A stretch of DNA of 64,000 nucleotides from Sedimentibacter sp. zth1 (GCF_017352195.1 NZ_CP071445.1:248001-312000), one strand, 5' to 3'. Numbered from the stretch's first letter, positions 26,241 to 35,940 are shown. The notes: generated by a model not told the origin, from the sequence alone. Translations and numbers: made by a program.

Positions 26241-26268
26241 AAAGGCTGTAACTGAACAGTCTTTTTTT
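26241..26268 (+). terminator. Intrinsic terminator of infC-rpmI-rplT
   Basis: AAAGGCTGT (26241-26249) pairs with ACAGTCTTT (26256-26264) with one G-U pair and a short loop, followed by more T residues. Confidence 0.8.
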
Positions 26269-26547
26269 ATTTTAGGGGCTATCACTCCTCTATATTTTGT
26301 TAATATATGTTTAGTAGCATAACAATATTACAGCTTTTTTGCTAAAATAAACATTAATTTAGTTTAATATTATTACAGTTTTAAAAAATATATTGAAAAT
26401 TTTTTATAATATTGTATAATTGTATACATTAACATAAATTTTATATAAATTATATGTGTTTTGAATTGTTTACAATAAATATTAGGTAGTATAATATTTT
26501 GAATTAAATAAATATTATATTTCATTGATAAAAGTAGGTGAGTTAAT
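26269..26547 (+). promoter_or_regulatory. AT-rich ktrB upstream region with candidate promoter
   Basis: No gene is seen. TTGAAA (26393-26398) and TATAAT (26415-26420) are 16 bases apart and would give a leader of about 120 bases. A second TTTACA/TATAAT pair (26469 and 26490) has a short 15-base spacer. The conserved pieces of a c-di-AMP (ydaO) riboswitch, often found before potassium uptake genes, were looked for and not found. Confidence 0.5.
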
Positions 26548-27909
26548 ATGAAAGTTAATAACGTTAATGGTAATCCTCTAAAAAATAATCCATCATTAAT
26601 ATTTATTATAGGTTTTATTGGGGTGGTTTTTATTGGAACAACCTTGTTAAATTTTCCATTTTCAAGTTTGAATGGTAGAAGTATAGGATTTACAGATGCT
26701 TTATTTACAGCAACGTCAGCTGTATGTGTTACAGGATTGACAGTTGTTACTACTGCAACACAATGGACAATTATTGGTAAGATAATTATTTTGTGTCTTA
26801 TTCAAATAGGTGGGTTAGGTGTTATGACCTTATCAACACTTATAGCGTTTTTTTTAGGTAAAAAGATATCACTTAAAACGCGTTTGTTGATAAAAGAAGA
26901 AAGAAATACATATGAGCTTCAGGGTGTAGTTAGAGTAACTAAAAATGTTTTAATATATACATTTATCGTAGAATTTATTGGTGCTATATTGTTTTCATTT
27001 GTATTTTGTAAAGAATATGGGTTTATAAAAGGTATATGGTTTTCAATATTTCACTCAATATCATCATTCTGCAATGCTGGATTTGATATAGTTGGTAATA
27101 CTAGCTTTATGAAATACGTAACTAATCCATTAATAAATTTTACAACTATTATCCTTATAGTTGTTGGAGGGTTAGGATTTTTCGTTTTTATAGAGATTAT
27201 TAAAGTTAGAAAATTCAAGAAATTTAGTTTGCACTCGAAAATTGTTTTAATAATGACTGGTATATTGCTTTTATCTGGAACAATTTTGATTATGGTTTTA
27301 GAATATAACAATGCTAATACTATTGGCAATTTAGGATTTTTTGGCAAGTTACAGGCATCTCTATTCCAAAGTGTTGCAACAAGAACTGCAGGATACAGTA
27401 CAATAGACATATCAGGTTTAAAGGATTCAACCTCGGTTATTATGTGTATATTGATGTTTATTGGGGGTTCTTCGGGTTCAACTGCAGGTGGTGTAAAGGT
27501 AACAACTATTGCAGTCGCTATTTTAGCAATGCATAGCACAATATATGGTAAAAAACATATAGATATATTTCAAAAACGCATTTCAAATTCTGTTATAATG
27601 AAAGCAATAGCAGTTATAGGTATAGCTTTTGGTGTAGTTACCGTTGTTTCCATAATACTTAGCATCACACAACATATACCCGCTATGTCCTATGTTGATG
27701 TATTGTTTGAATCTGTATCAGCATTTGGTACTGTTGGATTAACTAGAAATGTAACTCCTTATTTAAACTTTATAGGTAAAATACTTATAAGTGGTACAAT
27801 GTTTATAGGTCGTTTAGGACCTTTAACAATAGCACTTGCAGTTGCATCTCGTCAAAATAGATTTGTTGGAAATATAGGTTACCCAGAAGGTAAAATAATA
27901 ATAGGTTAG
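26548..27909 (+). CDS. ktrB: KtrB-type potassium uptake channel subunit
   Basis: The 453-residue membrane protein has the four pore-loop repeats of the Trk/Ktr/HKT family. Each has the selectivity-filter glycine: AVCVTGLTVV, SFCNAGFDI, ATRTAGYST and SAFGTVGLT. KtrB partners with a cytosolic RCK protein, here encoded 13 bases downstream. The length is closer to Bacillus KtrB than to the longer TrkH. GTAGGTGAG serves as ribosome site. Confidence 0.92.
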   Translation: MKVNNVNGNPLKNNPSLIFIIGFIGVVFIGTTLLNFPFSSLNGRSIGFTDALFTATSAVCVTGLTVVTTATQWTIIGKIIILCLIQIGGLGVMTLSTLIAFFLGKKISLKTRLLIKEERNTYELQGVVRVTKNVLIYTFIVEFIGAILFSFVFCKEYGFIKGIWFSIFHSISSFCNAGFDIVGNTSFMKYVTNPLINFTTIILIVVGGLGFFVFIEIIKVRKFKKFSLHSKIVLIMTGILLLSGTILIMVLEYNNANTIGNLGFFGKLQASLFQSVATRTAGYSTIDISGLKDSTSVIMCILMFIGGSSGSTAGGVKVTTIAVAILAMHSTIYGKKHIDIFQKRISNSVIMKAIAVIGIAFGVVTVVSIILSITQHIPAMSYVDVLFESVSAFGTVGLTRNVTPYLNFIGKILISGTMFIGRLGPLTIALAVASRQNRFVGNIGYPEGKIIIG

Positions 27910-27922
27910 TGGAGGAAATTAT

Positions 27923-28582
27923 ATGAGACAATTTGTAGTTATTGGTTGCGGAAGATTTGGTGCTTCGGTTGCTAAAACATTATATAAATTAGGATATGAT
28001 GTAATGGTGGTAGATAGTGACATAAATATTATACAAGAGATGTCAGAATACGTAACTCATGCTATTCAAGCAGATGCAGAAGATGAAAATTCTTTGAGAG
28101 CACTTGGTATTAGAAATTTTGATGTAGCTGTTATAACGATTGGTTCTAATGTTCAAGCATCTATTATGGCTACTCTGATCGTAAAAGAATTAGGAGTAAA
28201 AAAGGTAATTGCTAAAGCACAAAGTGAAATACATGGCAAGGTTTTATACAAAATAGGAGCTGATAAAGTAGTTTTTCCAGAAAGAGATATGGGTATAAGA
28301 GTAGCTCATAATTTAATTTCATCTAATATATTAGATGTTATAGAATTAATGCCAGATTACAGTATAATTGAAGTAATTGCATTGCAGGAATGGGAAGATA
28401 AAGCATTGATAGAATTAAAATTGCCTAATAGAATGGGTATAAGCATTATGGCTATAAAGACAGGCGATAAAATAAATGTAACACCATATGCAGAAGATGT
28501 TATTAAAAAAGGTGATGTATTAGTTTTACTCGGACATAATGATAATCTTAAGAAAATAGAGCAAAGTGAGACTAAAGAATAA
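27923..28582 (+). CDS. ktrA: KtrA-type RCK regulatory subunit
   Basis: The 219-residue protein begins MRQFVVIGCGRFGASVAKTL, a Rossmann nucleotide-binding glycine motif, ending its first strand pair at VDSD. An RCK-N domain (1-135) is followed by an RCK-C domain (about 140-217), with LPNRMGISIMAIKTG. KtrA rings bind ATP/ADP or c-di-AMP and gate KtrB. GTGGAGG precedes the ATG. The stop directly abuts the ATG of the methyltransferase gene. Confidence 0.93.
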   Translation: MRQFVVIGCGRFGASVAKTLYKLGYDVMVVDSDINIIQEMSEYVTHAIQADAEDENSLRALGIRNFDVAVITIGSNVQASIMATLIVKELGVKKVIAKAQSEIHGKVLYKIGADKVVFPERDMGIRVAHNLISSNILDVIELMPDYSIIEVIALQEWEDKALIELKLPNRMGISIMAIKTGDKINVTPYAEDVIKKGDVLVLLGHNDNLKKIEQSETKE

Positions 28583-29371
28583 ATGTTAATAAAAAGCAGT
28601 TCTAATCAAAAAATAAAACTGATAAGAAGCTTGGAAACAAAAAAAAACAGAGATATCAATAGTGCTTATATTGTTGAAAGTATAAAGCTTATTAAAGAAG
28701 CAATAAATGAAAAAGTATTGTTTAAATTTGTACTTATCTCTGATAGTATAAAAGAAAAAAAAGATATAAAATATGTTGTGAATATATTAGAAAAAAGTAA
28801 TATAGAATATTATTATGTTAAAAGTGATGTATTTAAAGATATTTCAAATACTGTTACATCTCAGGGCATAGTAGCTGTTGTAGATAAAAAGAAAATTGAT
28901 ATAAAAGATATACTCACAACAAACTTTTTAGTTTTTTGTGATAAGCTTCAGGATCCAGGAAACCTTGGTACTATAGTTAGAACTGCAGATGCCTTTGGAC
29001 CATGTAGTGTTGTATTGTCACCATGCTGTGTTGATGCATATAATGCTAAAACAGTTAGAGCATGTGCAGGTGCAATTTATAGAGCAAATGTTTTTGAAAT
29101 AAAGGACAGTGTTGAATTTTTAACAAAAATGAAAGCTAGTGGATATAAGGTCATTTCTACTGTAGTAGATTCTAATTTAGATTTTGATAATATAAAAGAA
29201 TTAGAAAAGATTTGTCTTGTTATTGGGAATGAAGGCAATGGGGTATCAGATGAGGTTAAGCAATTGTCAGATTTAAAAATAACAATCAAAATGACTGGAA
29301 ATACGGAATCTTTAAATGCTTCAATAGCAGCAGGTATTAGTATTTATGAAATAAGAAAAAAACTCTTGTAA
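28583..29371 (+). CDS. TrmH/SpoU-family rRNA 2'-O-methyltransferase
   Basis: The 262-residue protein has an N-terminal substrate-binding domain (KSSSNQKIKLIRSLETKKNR) and a C-terminal SPOUT domain. Its three motifs are present: LQDPGNLGTIVRTADAFG, LVIGNEGNGVSDEV and NTESLNASIAAGISIYEI. It likely methylates rRNA, like RlmB or the Bacillus YsgA type; the precise target is unknown. Its ATG begins at the base after the ktrA stop with only a weak ribosome site, so coupling to ktrA is likely. Genes of this kind commonly sit just before pheS, as here. Confidence 0.9.
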   Translation: MLIKSSSNQKIKLIRSLETKKNRDINSAYIVESIKLIKEAINEKVLFKFVLISDSIKEKKDIKYVVNILEKSNIEYYYVKSDVFKDISNTVTSQGIVAVVDKKKIDIKDILTTNFLVFCDKLQDPGNLGTIVRTADAFGPCSVVLSPCCVDAYNAKTVRACAGAIYRANVFEIKDSVEFLTKMKASGYKVISTVVDSNLDFDNIKELEKICLVIGNEGNGVSDEVKQLSDLKITIKMTGNTESLNASIAAGISIYEIRKKLL

Positions 29372-29460
29372 AATTTATACACGTTTGATATAATATTTTT
29401 TATATATTAAACAAATAATTTTTTTGCGTAAATTTATATAAATATATATAACTAAAATAT

Positions 29461-29700
29461 AATAAAGGCAATGAAAGAGAAAAGTAGATATTCCTATGCT
29501 TGTAGAGAGATTGTGTAATAGCTGAAAGCACTTTTAAGCTAATAATATCGAAGTTCACTCTTGAGCTGGTAGATTGAATTAGCAGTAAATTTACACGGTT
29601 AATATCGTTAATTAAATTGAGATTATCAATGAAATATTGTTGATAAATAAGAGTGGTACCGCGGACTTCGTCTCTTTACAGAGACGAAGTCATTTTATTT
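29461..29700 (+). promoter_or_regulatory. T-box leader specific for phenylalanine
   Basis: The 391-base gap before pheS holds a T-box riboswitch. The antiterminator T-box sequence AGAGTGGTACCGCGG is at 29650-29664. Upstream, the Stem I region carries TTC at 29554-29556 within GAAGTTCACTC, which fits a specifier loop reading Phe. Uncharged tRNA-Phe should pair with the T-box and allow read-through into pheST. A competing terminator is present at 29664-29699. Confidence 0.93.
29664..29699 (+). terminator. T-box regulated terminator before pheS
   Basis: Perfect 11-bp arms (29664-29674 with 29681-29691) enclose a 6-base loop and are followed by ATTTTATTTTTA. The 5' arm begins at the last G of the T-box, so terminator and antiterminator are mutually exclusive. 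Confidence 0.92.
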
Positions 29701-29762
29701 TTAGATATTATTTTGAATAGATAGCTATTCGTTATTTTAAATATTATAAAGGAGTTGTTAAT

Positions 29763-30785
29763 ATGAAAGAGAAATTATTGCAAGTAAAAAATGATGCTCT
29801 AGAGCAAATAAATAAGATTACAAACAATGATGATATTGAGAAAATTAGAGTTAAATTTTTAGGAAAAAAAGGTGAATTAACTTTGATTTTACGTTCTATG
29901 GGTGCTTTGTCAAAAGAGGAAAAACCTGTAGTGGGTAAATTGGCAAATGATGTTAGAAATATTATTGAAGAAAACATAGCAAAAATTAAAACTGATATAA
30001 ACAACAAAATTAAGGAAGAAAAATTAAACAATGAAAAAGTTGATGTTACAATGCCTTCTAATTATTATCAAATAGGTAGAAGACACCCTTTGATGCAAAC
30101 AAAAGAAGAATTGGAAAATTTATTCTTAAGTATGGGTTATGATGTTGTTGAAGGACCAGAAGTTGATACAGTGAAAAATAACTTCGATGATTTAAATGCA
30201 CCTGAGGATCATCCATCAAGGGATATGTCAGATACTTTTTATTTAGCAGATGGGATAGTTTTGAGAACCCAAACATCTCCTGTACAAATAAGAATTATGA
30301 AAACGCAAAAACCACCTATTAAAATGGTTTCAGCTGGTAGAACATTTAGATTTGATGAGGTTGATGATACACATTCGCCTATGTTCCATCAAATGGAGTG
30401 CCTTGTTATAGATAAAGGAATTACAATGGCTAATCTTATAGATGCCATCAATCAATTCGTTAGGGAAATGTTTGGTGAAGAAATGAAAACTAGATTTAGA
30501 CCTCATAATTTTCCGTTTACTGAGCCAAGTGCTGAGGTTGATGTATCTTGCTTAAAATGTAAAGGTAAAGGCTGTGAAGCTTGTAACGGAACGGGTTGGA
30601 GTATGGAATTGTTAGGCTGTGGTATGGTACACCCAAATGTGCTTAAAAATTGTGGTATAGATCCTGAAGTGTACAGTGGATTTGCATTTGGAATGGGTAT
30701 TGATAGAGTTACAATGGTTAAATATGGATTGAACAACATTAGGCTTTTATATGAAAATGACGAAAGATTTTTAAAACAATTTTAG
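29763..30785 (+). CDS. pheS: Phenylalanine-tRNA ligase alpha subunit
   Basis: The 340-residue subunit has an N-terminal coiled coil (1-95) and the class II catalytic core. Motifs include GRRHPLMQTKEELENLF, QTSPVQIRIM, RTFRFDEVDDTHSPMFHQME and GFAFGMGIDRVTMVKYG. It also contains a CLKCKGKGCEACNGTGW cysteine cluster, a known variation in some PheS proteins. It works as an alpha2-beta2 enzyme with PheT. AAAGGAG precedes the ATG. Confidence 0.97.
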   Translation: MKEKLLQVKNDALEQINKITNNDDIEKIRVKFLGKKGELTLILRSMGALSKEEKPVVGKLANDVRNIIEENIAKIKTDINNKIKEEKLNNEKVDVTMPSNYYQIGRRHPLMQTKEELENLFLSMGYDVVEGPEVDTVKNNFDDLNAPEDHPSRDMSDTFYLADGIVLRTQTSPVQIRIMKTQKPPIKMVSAGRTFRFDEVDDTHSPMFHQMECLVIDKGITMANLIDAINQFVREMFGEEMKTRFRPHNFPFTEPSAEVDVSCLKCKGKGCEACNGTGWSMELLGCGMVHPNVLKNCGIDPEVYSGFAFGMGIDRVTMVKYGLNNIRLLYENDERFLKQF

Positions 30786-30797
30786 GAGGTAGAAATT

Positions 30798-33188
30798 ATG
30801 TTAGCACCAATTAAGTGGATGAAAAATTATGTAAATATTGATTTAGATGCTAAGGATTTAGCGGATAAGATTACTTTAACAGGTTCTCATGTGGATTCAA
30901 TAATTGATATAGAAAAAGATATAACAAATGTAGTAACAGGTAGAATAATTGATATTCAACAACACCCAAATGCAGATAAACTAATTGTAACAAAAATAGA
31001 TATAGGTACTGAAATTGTACAAATAGTTACAGGAGCTAAAAATGTTAGTGTTGGTGACATAATTCCTGTATCTTTGATTGGAGCACATTTGCCAATTGGA
31101 TTAAATATCAAACTTTCTAAATTAAGAGGTATTGAATCTCAAGGTATGATGTGTTCGTATGAAGAACTTGGGTTCGACGAGAAAGTTACGCCAAAAGGTG
31201 GAAACGATGGTATTATGATACTTGAAGAAAATACACCGATCGGTAAAGATATAAAAGATGTGCTTGGCATAAATGGTAAGGTTTTAGATATAGAAATAAC
31301 ATACAATAGACCTGACTGTTTAAATGTTACAGGTATGGCACGAGAAGTAGCTGCAACACTAAATGAAGAATTCCGTTTTCCAGAAATTAAAATACAAAAT
31401 GAAGTTGATAATATTAATGACTATTTTGATAATGTAAAAATTGAAGCTGAAGAGTTGTGCGATAAATTTTGTGTTAGAGTTATTAAAAATATTAAAATAG
31501 GAAAATCCCCAATGTGGATGCAAAGGGCATTGATGGATGCAGGAATGAGACCTGTAAACAATATTGTAGATGTTACAAATTATGTAATGCTAGAATTAGG
31601 TCAACCATTGCATGCTTATGACTTAAATAAATTTGATGATAAAACAATAATTGCAAGGCGTGCTGAAAATGGTGAGATTTTGACAACACTTGATAATGTT
31701 AATAGAAAGCTTGACGAAAATATTTTGGTTATATCTAATACTAAAAGGCCAGTAGGTATTGCAGGAGTTATGGGTGGATTTGATACTGAAATAGATGAGA
31801 ATACAACTATGATACTTTTAGAAAGTGCTTGCTTTAACAATAAATCAATTAGAGAGACTTCTAGAAAAATTGGTCTTCGTTCAGAAGCTAGTGCAAGAAA
31901 CGAAAAAGTATTGCATTATAAAAATGCTGAAATAGCAAGTGTTAGAGCATGTCAATTAATTGAAATGATTGGTGCTGGAACTGTAGTTAAGGGATACTTA
32001 AATGCAGGAAAAGAAGAATATACACCAAGTAAGGTTTCTTTAAGACCAAGTAGAGTAAAAGAGATTCTTGGTGTTGAAATACCTGTGGATAAAATGATTG
32101 AAAGCTTAAATAAATTAGAATTGACAAGTTCATTTGATGGAGAAAAAATTGAAACATTAGTTCCATACTTCAGATGTGATATACTTCAAGAAATTGATTT
32201 GATTGAAGAAATAGGAAGAATGTATGGATTTGAAAATATTATTGCAAAACCAATAGTAAGTACACTTGTAAAGGGTAAAAAATCAAAAAAAAGAGTTACA
32301 GAGGATTATATTAAAAGTATAATGGTTTCGCTTGGACTTGTAGAAATAATGACTTATTCATTTATCAGCCCAAAATCTTTAGATAAACTTTGTATAAAAG
32401 ATGATTCAGAAATTAAAAATTATATTAAGCTTATAAATCCACTTGGAGAAGATTTTAGTGTTATGAGAACTACACTTATGTCAAATATGCTTGATGCTAT
32501 GAGTAGAAATAATAACAGAGGAATTAGTAGCGTTAAATTTTTTGAGGTTGGAAACACATTTTTTCCTAAACAAATACCTGTTGTTGAGTTACCAATAGAG
32601 AAAAGTAAGCTATGTATTGGTATGTATGGAGAATATGATTTCTTTAATTTAAAAGGAATTATAGAGCAAACCTTAGAGAGATTTGGAATTAAACTAGTTG
32701 TAAAAGCAGTAAAAGATAATCCAACATTTCACGGTGGTATATGTGCAGGAATATTTGTAAATAATGAACAAATAGGTGTGTTTGGAGAATTACATCCTGA
32801 GGTTGAAGAAAACTATAGCATAAATAAAAAAGTTTTAATCGCTGAAATAGACGTTGAAAAAATTGTAGAGTATAAAAATATAGTTAGAAAATTCAAAGCA
32901 TTGCCAAAATATCCAGCCATGCAAAGAGATATTGCGGTAACTGTAAAAGAAGATATTTTAGTTGGAGATATGCAGGATGTAATATTAAAAGTAAATCCTC
33001 GTATCATTGAAGATGTTAAATTATTTGATGTTTACCAAGGTGAACATATTGAAAAAGGTTTCAAAAGTACAGCATTTTCAATAACTTATAGAAATAAAGA
33101 GCGTACCTTGAAGGACAAAGAGGTTGATAAGATTCACAATCGTATATTACAAAAGCTTAATGAAAATTTTGATGCTGTATTAAGATAA
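30798..33188 (+). CDS. pheT: Phenylalanine-tRNA ligase beta subunit
   Basis: The 796-residue protein has the full bacterial PheT layout. An N-terminal tRNA-binding domain (about 40-150, HPNADKLIVTKIDIG) is followed by the B3/B4 editing domain and B5 domain (RPSRVKEILGVEI). A catalytic-like core and a C-terminal anticodon-binding domain (YPAMQRDIAVTVKEDI) complete it. TAGGAGG precedes the ATG 12 bases after pheS. The stop overlaps the upstream bases of the lgt ribosome site, suggesting read-through into lgt. Confidence 0.97.
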   Translation: MLAPIKWMKNYVNIDLDAKDLADKITLTGSHVDSIIDIEKDITNVVTGRIIDIQQHPNADKLIVTKIDIGTEIVQIVTGAKNVSVGDIIPVSLIGAHLPIGLNIKLSKLRGIESQGMMCSYEELGFDEKVTPKGGNDGIMILEENTPIGKDIKDVLGINGKVLDIEITYNRPDCLNVTGMAREVAATLNEEFRFPEIKIQNEVDNINDYFDNVKIEAEELCDKFCVRVIKNIKIGKSPMWMQRALMDAGMRPVNNIVDVTNYVMLELGQPLHAYDLNKFDDKTIIARRAENGEILTTLDNVNRKLDENILVISNTKRPVGIAGVMGGFDTEIDENTTMILLESACFNNKSIRETSRKIGLRSEASARNEKVLHYKNAEIASVRACQLIEMIGAGTVVKGYLNAGKEEYTPSKVSLRPSRVKEILGVEIPVDKMIESLNKLELTSSFDGEKIETLVPYFRCDILQEIDLIEEIGRMYGFENIIAKPIVSTLVKGKKSKKRVTEDYIKSIMVSLGLVEIMTYSFISPKSLDKLCIKDDSEIKNYIKLINPLGEDFSVMRTTLMSNMLDAMSRNNNRGISSVKFFEVGNTFFPKQIPVVELPIEKSKLCIGMYGEYDFFNLKGIIEQTLERFGIKLVVKAVKDNPTFHGGICAGIFVNNEQIGVFGELHPEVEENYSINKKVLIAEIDVEKIVEYKNIVRKFKALPKYPAMQRDIAVTVKEDILVGDMQDVILKVNPRIIEDVKLFDVYQGEHIEKGFKSTAFSITYRNKERTLKDKEVDKIHNRILQKLNENFDAVLR

Positions 33189-33199
33189 TGGAGGTATTT

Positions 33200-33952
33200 A
33201 TGGATAAAAATGCATTTACACTTTTAGGTATTGATATAAAGTGGTATGGTGTTATTATAGCTTCGGCATTTTTGATAGGAGTATTTTTATCTATCAAAGA
33301 GTGCAGAAGGATAGGCTTTAAAGAAGATACGTTGATTGACTTTTTACTAGTAATTGTTCCAGTAGGAATAATATGCGCAAGATTATATTATGTAGCATTT
33401 GAGTGGAGACAATATATTAATGACCCAATTCAAATATTAAATTTTAGAGCTGGTGGATTAGCTATACATGGAGGTATCATTGGCGGCGCAATAGCTGGTA
33501 TGATTTTTTGCAAGGTTAAAAAGATTAGGTTTTTTCAAATAATTGATATTATAACTCCAGCAGTAGTGCTTGGGCAAGGATTAGGTAGATGGGGTAATTT
33601 TATAAATGAAGAAGCACATGGCGGTCCTACTGATTTACCATGGGGTATATTAGTAAATGGACAAAAAGTTCATCCAACATTCTTATATGAATCTATTGCA
33701 GATGTACTTATATTTTTATTTTTGATATGGTATAGAAAGCATAAACGTAAAAATGAAGGTGAAGTTTTAGCTCTTTATTTTATACTATATTCAGCAGTTA
33801 GATTCTTTATAGAAAGCCTAAGAACAGATTCTTTAATGTTTCTAGGATTGAAAACGGCACAACTTGTTAGTATAGGATTAATAATTATAGGTATAGGATT
33901 ATTTATCTTTGTTAGAGTAAATGGAAAAACAAAAACCGATAGATTACAATAA
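33200..33952 (+). CDS. lgt: Prolipoprotein diacylglyceryl transferase
   Basis: The 250-residue membrane enzyme transfers diacylglycerol from phosphatidylglycerol to the lipobox cysteine of lipoproteins. Motifs are IKWYGVIIA, RLYYVAFEW, GGLAIHGGIIGG with the essential His, and GQGLGRWGNFINEEAHGG, the Lgt signature. ATG 33200 is chosen because GGAGG (33190-33194) precedes it; the ATG at 33188 overlaps the pheT stop and lacks a site. Substrates in this window include the OppA protein and the beta-lactamase-fold lipoprotein. Confidence 0.96.
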   Translation: MDKNAFTLLGIDIKWYGVIIASAFLIGVFLSIKECRRIGFKEDTLIDFLLVIVPVGIICARLYYVAFEWRQYINDPIQILNFRAGGLAIHGGIIGGAIAGMIFCKVKKIRFFQIIDIITPAVVLGQGLGRWGNFINEEAHGGPTDLPWGILVNGQKVHPTFLYESIADVLIFLFLIWYRKHKRKNEGEVLALYFILYSAVRFFIESLRTDSLMFLGLKTAQLVSIGLIIIGIGLFIFVRVNGKTKTDRLQ

Positions 33953-33961
33953 ATTAAAATT

Positions 33962-34000
33962 AAAAATGCACTTATTTCGATGAAATAAGTGCATTTTTAA
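33962..34000 (+). terminator. Intrinsic terminator after lgt
   Basis: A perfect 16-bp stem (33962-33977 with 33983-33998) has a 5-base loop and an A-tract/T-tract at its base, so it could act in both directions. It separates pheST-lgt from the dcw cluster. Confidence 0.92.
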
Positions 34001-34059
34001 TTTATAAATATAATTTTTATAAATTATTTCAAAAAAAGTGGTGCATTTATCCCACGATG

Positions 34060-34068
34060 TGGTATAAT
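34060..34068 (+). promoter_or_regulatory. Extended -10 promoter of the dcw cluster with GTGG boxes
   Basis: TGGTATAAT (34060-34068) is an extended -10 box; no good -35 is seen. GTGG occurs at 34038-34041, 34059-34062 and 34080-34083, at a regular 21-base period. An inverted copy (CCCAC) starts at 34051. Repeated GTGG elements near the start are the known type of MraZ binding site, so autorepression by MraZ is plausible. Confidence 0.7.
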
Positions 34069-34089
34069 ATACCCAGAAGGTGGTAGAAA

Positions 34090-34527
34090 ATGTTTACTGG
34101 TGAGTATATTCACTCATTCGATATGAAGGGTAGAGTAATTATTCCTTCAAAATACAGAGATGAGTTAGGAGAAGTTTTTTACATAGGAAAAGGATTGGAT
34201 AGATGTTTATATGTTTATCCTATTCAAACATGGGAAGAATTCATTGGTAAGCTAAAAAATTTATCAACTTTCAATAAAGAAGAAAGATTTTTTTTAAGAC
34301 AATTTATTTCAGGTTTTACTGAATGTAGTTTCGATAAACAGGGAAGACTATTAGTCCCACCTAATTTAAGAGAGTTTAGTAATTTAGTAGATGAAGTTGT
34401 AATAATTGGAGTTATAGATAAAATAGAAATATGGAATAAACAAAGCTGGGAAGCTTATTCTAATAACGAAGAGTTTGACTTTGATGGCATTGCAGAAAAA
34501 ATGTCTGAATTAGGTATAGGGTTATAG
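34090..34527 (+). CDS. mraZ: MraZ transcriptional regulator of the dcw cluster
   Basis: The 145-residue protein has two AbrB-like SpoVT half-domains: MFTGEYIHSFDMKGRVIIPSKYRDELG near the start in shorter conserved pieces, and CSFDKQGRLLVPPNLREF in the second half. MraZ rings bind DNA repeats upstream of their own gene. It opens the dcw cluster behind the extended -10 promoter, with an AAGGTGG ribosome site. Confidence 0.96.
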   Translation: MFTGEYIHSFDMKGRVIIPSKYRDELGEVFYIGKGLDRCLYVYPIQTWEEFIGKLKNLSTFNKEERFFLRQFISGFTECSFDKQGRLLVPPNLREFSNLVDEVVIIGVIDKIEIWNKQSWEAYSNNEEFDFDGIAEKMSELGIGL

Positions 34528-34536
34528 GAGGAAAAA

Positions 34537-35466
34537 ATGGAGTATATTCATAAATCAGTTCTTTTAGATGAATCGATTGAAGGACTAAAAATAAAAAAAG
34601 ATGGAATATATGTGGATGCTACACTTGGTGGTGGTGGACACACATATCAAATACTAAAACGTGCAACTAAAGGAAAAGTGATTGGAATAGATCAAGATGA
34701 TTTTGCTATTAATACAGCAAAAGAAAAGCTAAAAGAATTCGATAATTTTATTGCATATAAAAGTAATTTTAGCAACATAAGTGATGTATTAGATGATTTA
34801 GGTATAGACAAAATAGATGGAATAATGTTCGACTTGGGTGTTTCTTCATATCAACTAGATATGCCTGAAAGAGGTTTTAGTTATAACTATGATGCCCCAC
34901 TTGATATGAGAATGGATAAGTCTCAAAAAACAAGTGCTTGGCATGTTGTGAATGGATATGATGAAAAGGAACTATCAAAGGTTATTTCTCAATATGGAGA
35001 AGAAAATTGGGCAGCAAGAATTGCTAAATTCATAATTGAAGAGAGAGAAAAAGAGTTTATTGAAACAACCGGTCAATTAGTAAGAATTATAAAAAAGGCA
35101 ATTCCGGCAGGAGCAAGGCACGATGGACCTCATCCGGCAAGAAGAACATTTCAAGCAATAAGAATAGAAGTTAACAAAGAATTGGAAATACTAGAAAAAA
35201 CAATTAGAGATGCAGTAGATAGACTTAATAAAGGCGGAAGAATATGTGTTATTTCTTTCCATTCTTTAGAAGATAGAATTATAAAGAGTACTTTTGTAGA
35301 TTTAAATAAAGACTGTATATGTCCTAAAGAATTTCCTAAATGTGTTTGTGATCATAGAAGAAAGCTAAAATTGATAAACAAAAAACCTATAATTCCAAAT
35401 AATGAAGAATTAGGAGAAAATATTAGAGCAAGAAGTTCTAAATTAAGAATAGGAGAAAAGGTGTAG
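34537..35466 (+). CDS. rsmH: 16S rRNA m4C1402 methyltransferase RsmH
   Basis: The 309-residue enzyme begins with [13 protein letters not shown] and has the SAM-binding motif [34 protein letters not shown] and [12 protein letters not shown]. It also has C-terminal cysteines ([14 protein letters not shown]). It methylates C1402 of 16S rRNA and is nearly always encoded after mraZ. A perfect AGGAGG precedes the ATG. Confidence 0.97.
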   Translation: MEYIHKSVLLDESIEGLKIKKDGIYVDATLGGGGHTYQILKRATKGKVIGIDQDDFAINTAKEKLKEFDNFIAYKSNFSNISDVLDDLGIDKIDGIMFDLGVSSYQLDMPERGFSYNYDAPLDMRMDKSQKTSAWHVVNGYDEKELSKVISQYGEENWAARIAKFIIEEREKEFIETTGQLVRIIKKAIPAGARHDGPHPARRTFQAIRIEVNKELEILEKTIRDAVDRLNKGGRICVISFHSLEDRIIKSTFVDLNKDCICPKEFPKCVCDHRRKLKLINKKPIIPNNEELGENIRARSSKLRIGEKV

Positions 35467-35475
35467 GTGATTTAA

Positions 35476-35940
35476 ATGTCAGCATTAACAAAGAGAAAGT
35501 ATAATTATGATTATGAAGATGATAATAATTTTCAGCCAGTTAAGAAAAAAAGAGTTATAAAGAAGAAAAAGAACAATAAAATAACTTTAGGGGTAGTAAA
35601 AAACTGGATGCTTGTTTTTGTGATGTTTGGACTTGGTATAACTATAGTTTACAACTACGCAACTATTACTGAAAAGAAAATGGACATAAAAAATTTTGAA
35701 AATGAGATTTTGACTCTAAATAATGAAATAGACCAATATAATATATCGTTAGAAAGTCTATTAAACAATACAAATAAAATTGAAAATATGGCGAAAAGTT
35801 ATTTAGGAATGAATTATCCTACAAGAAAACAAACAGTTTTTTTGGATGTAACATATGATGATACTAATAGCTCGACACAGAGTAACTCAAAAGACGAAAC
35901 TCTAGGATTTTTGGAGAGAGTATTTAGATTATTTCGATAG
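35476..35940 (+). CDS. ftsL: FtsL-like septum formation protein
   Basis: The 154-residue protein has a basic cytoplasmic stretch (VKKKRVIKKKKNNK, about 22-36), one membrane helix (about 43-62) and a coiled coil (about 65-110). A short acidic and serine-rich region follows. This architecture and its location between rsmH and the transpeptidase gene identify FtsL, although FtsL sequences are poorly conserved. It should form the FtsQLB-like complex with DivIB, encoded at 45714, and a DivIC not found here. Confidence 0.85.
   Translation: MSALTKRKYNYDYEDDNNFQPVKKKRVIKKKKNNKITLGVVKNWMLVFVMFGLGITIVYNYATITEKKMDIKNFENEILTLNNEIDQYNISLESLLNNTNKIENMAKSYLGMNYPTRKQTVFLDVTYDDTNSSTQSNSKDETLGFLERVFRLFR

Noticed and set aside
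26269-26547. c-di-AMP (ydaO-type) riboswitch before ktrB
   Set aside because: The conserved G-rich and CCG-containing elements of that riboswitch were not found; only AT-rich DNA and promoter-like boxes are seen.
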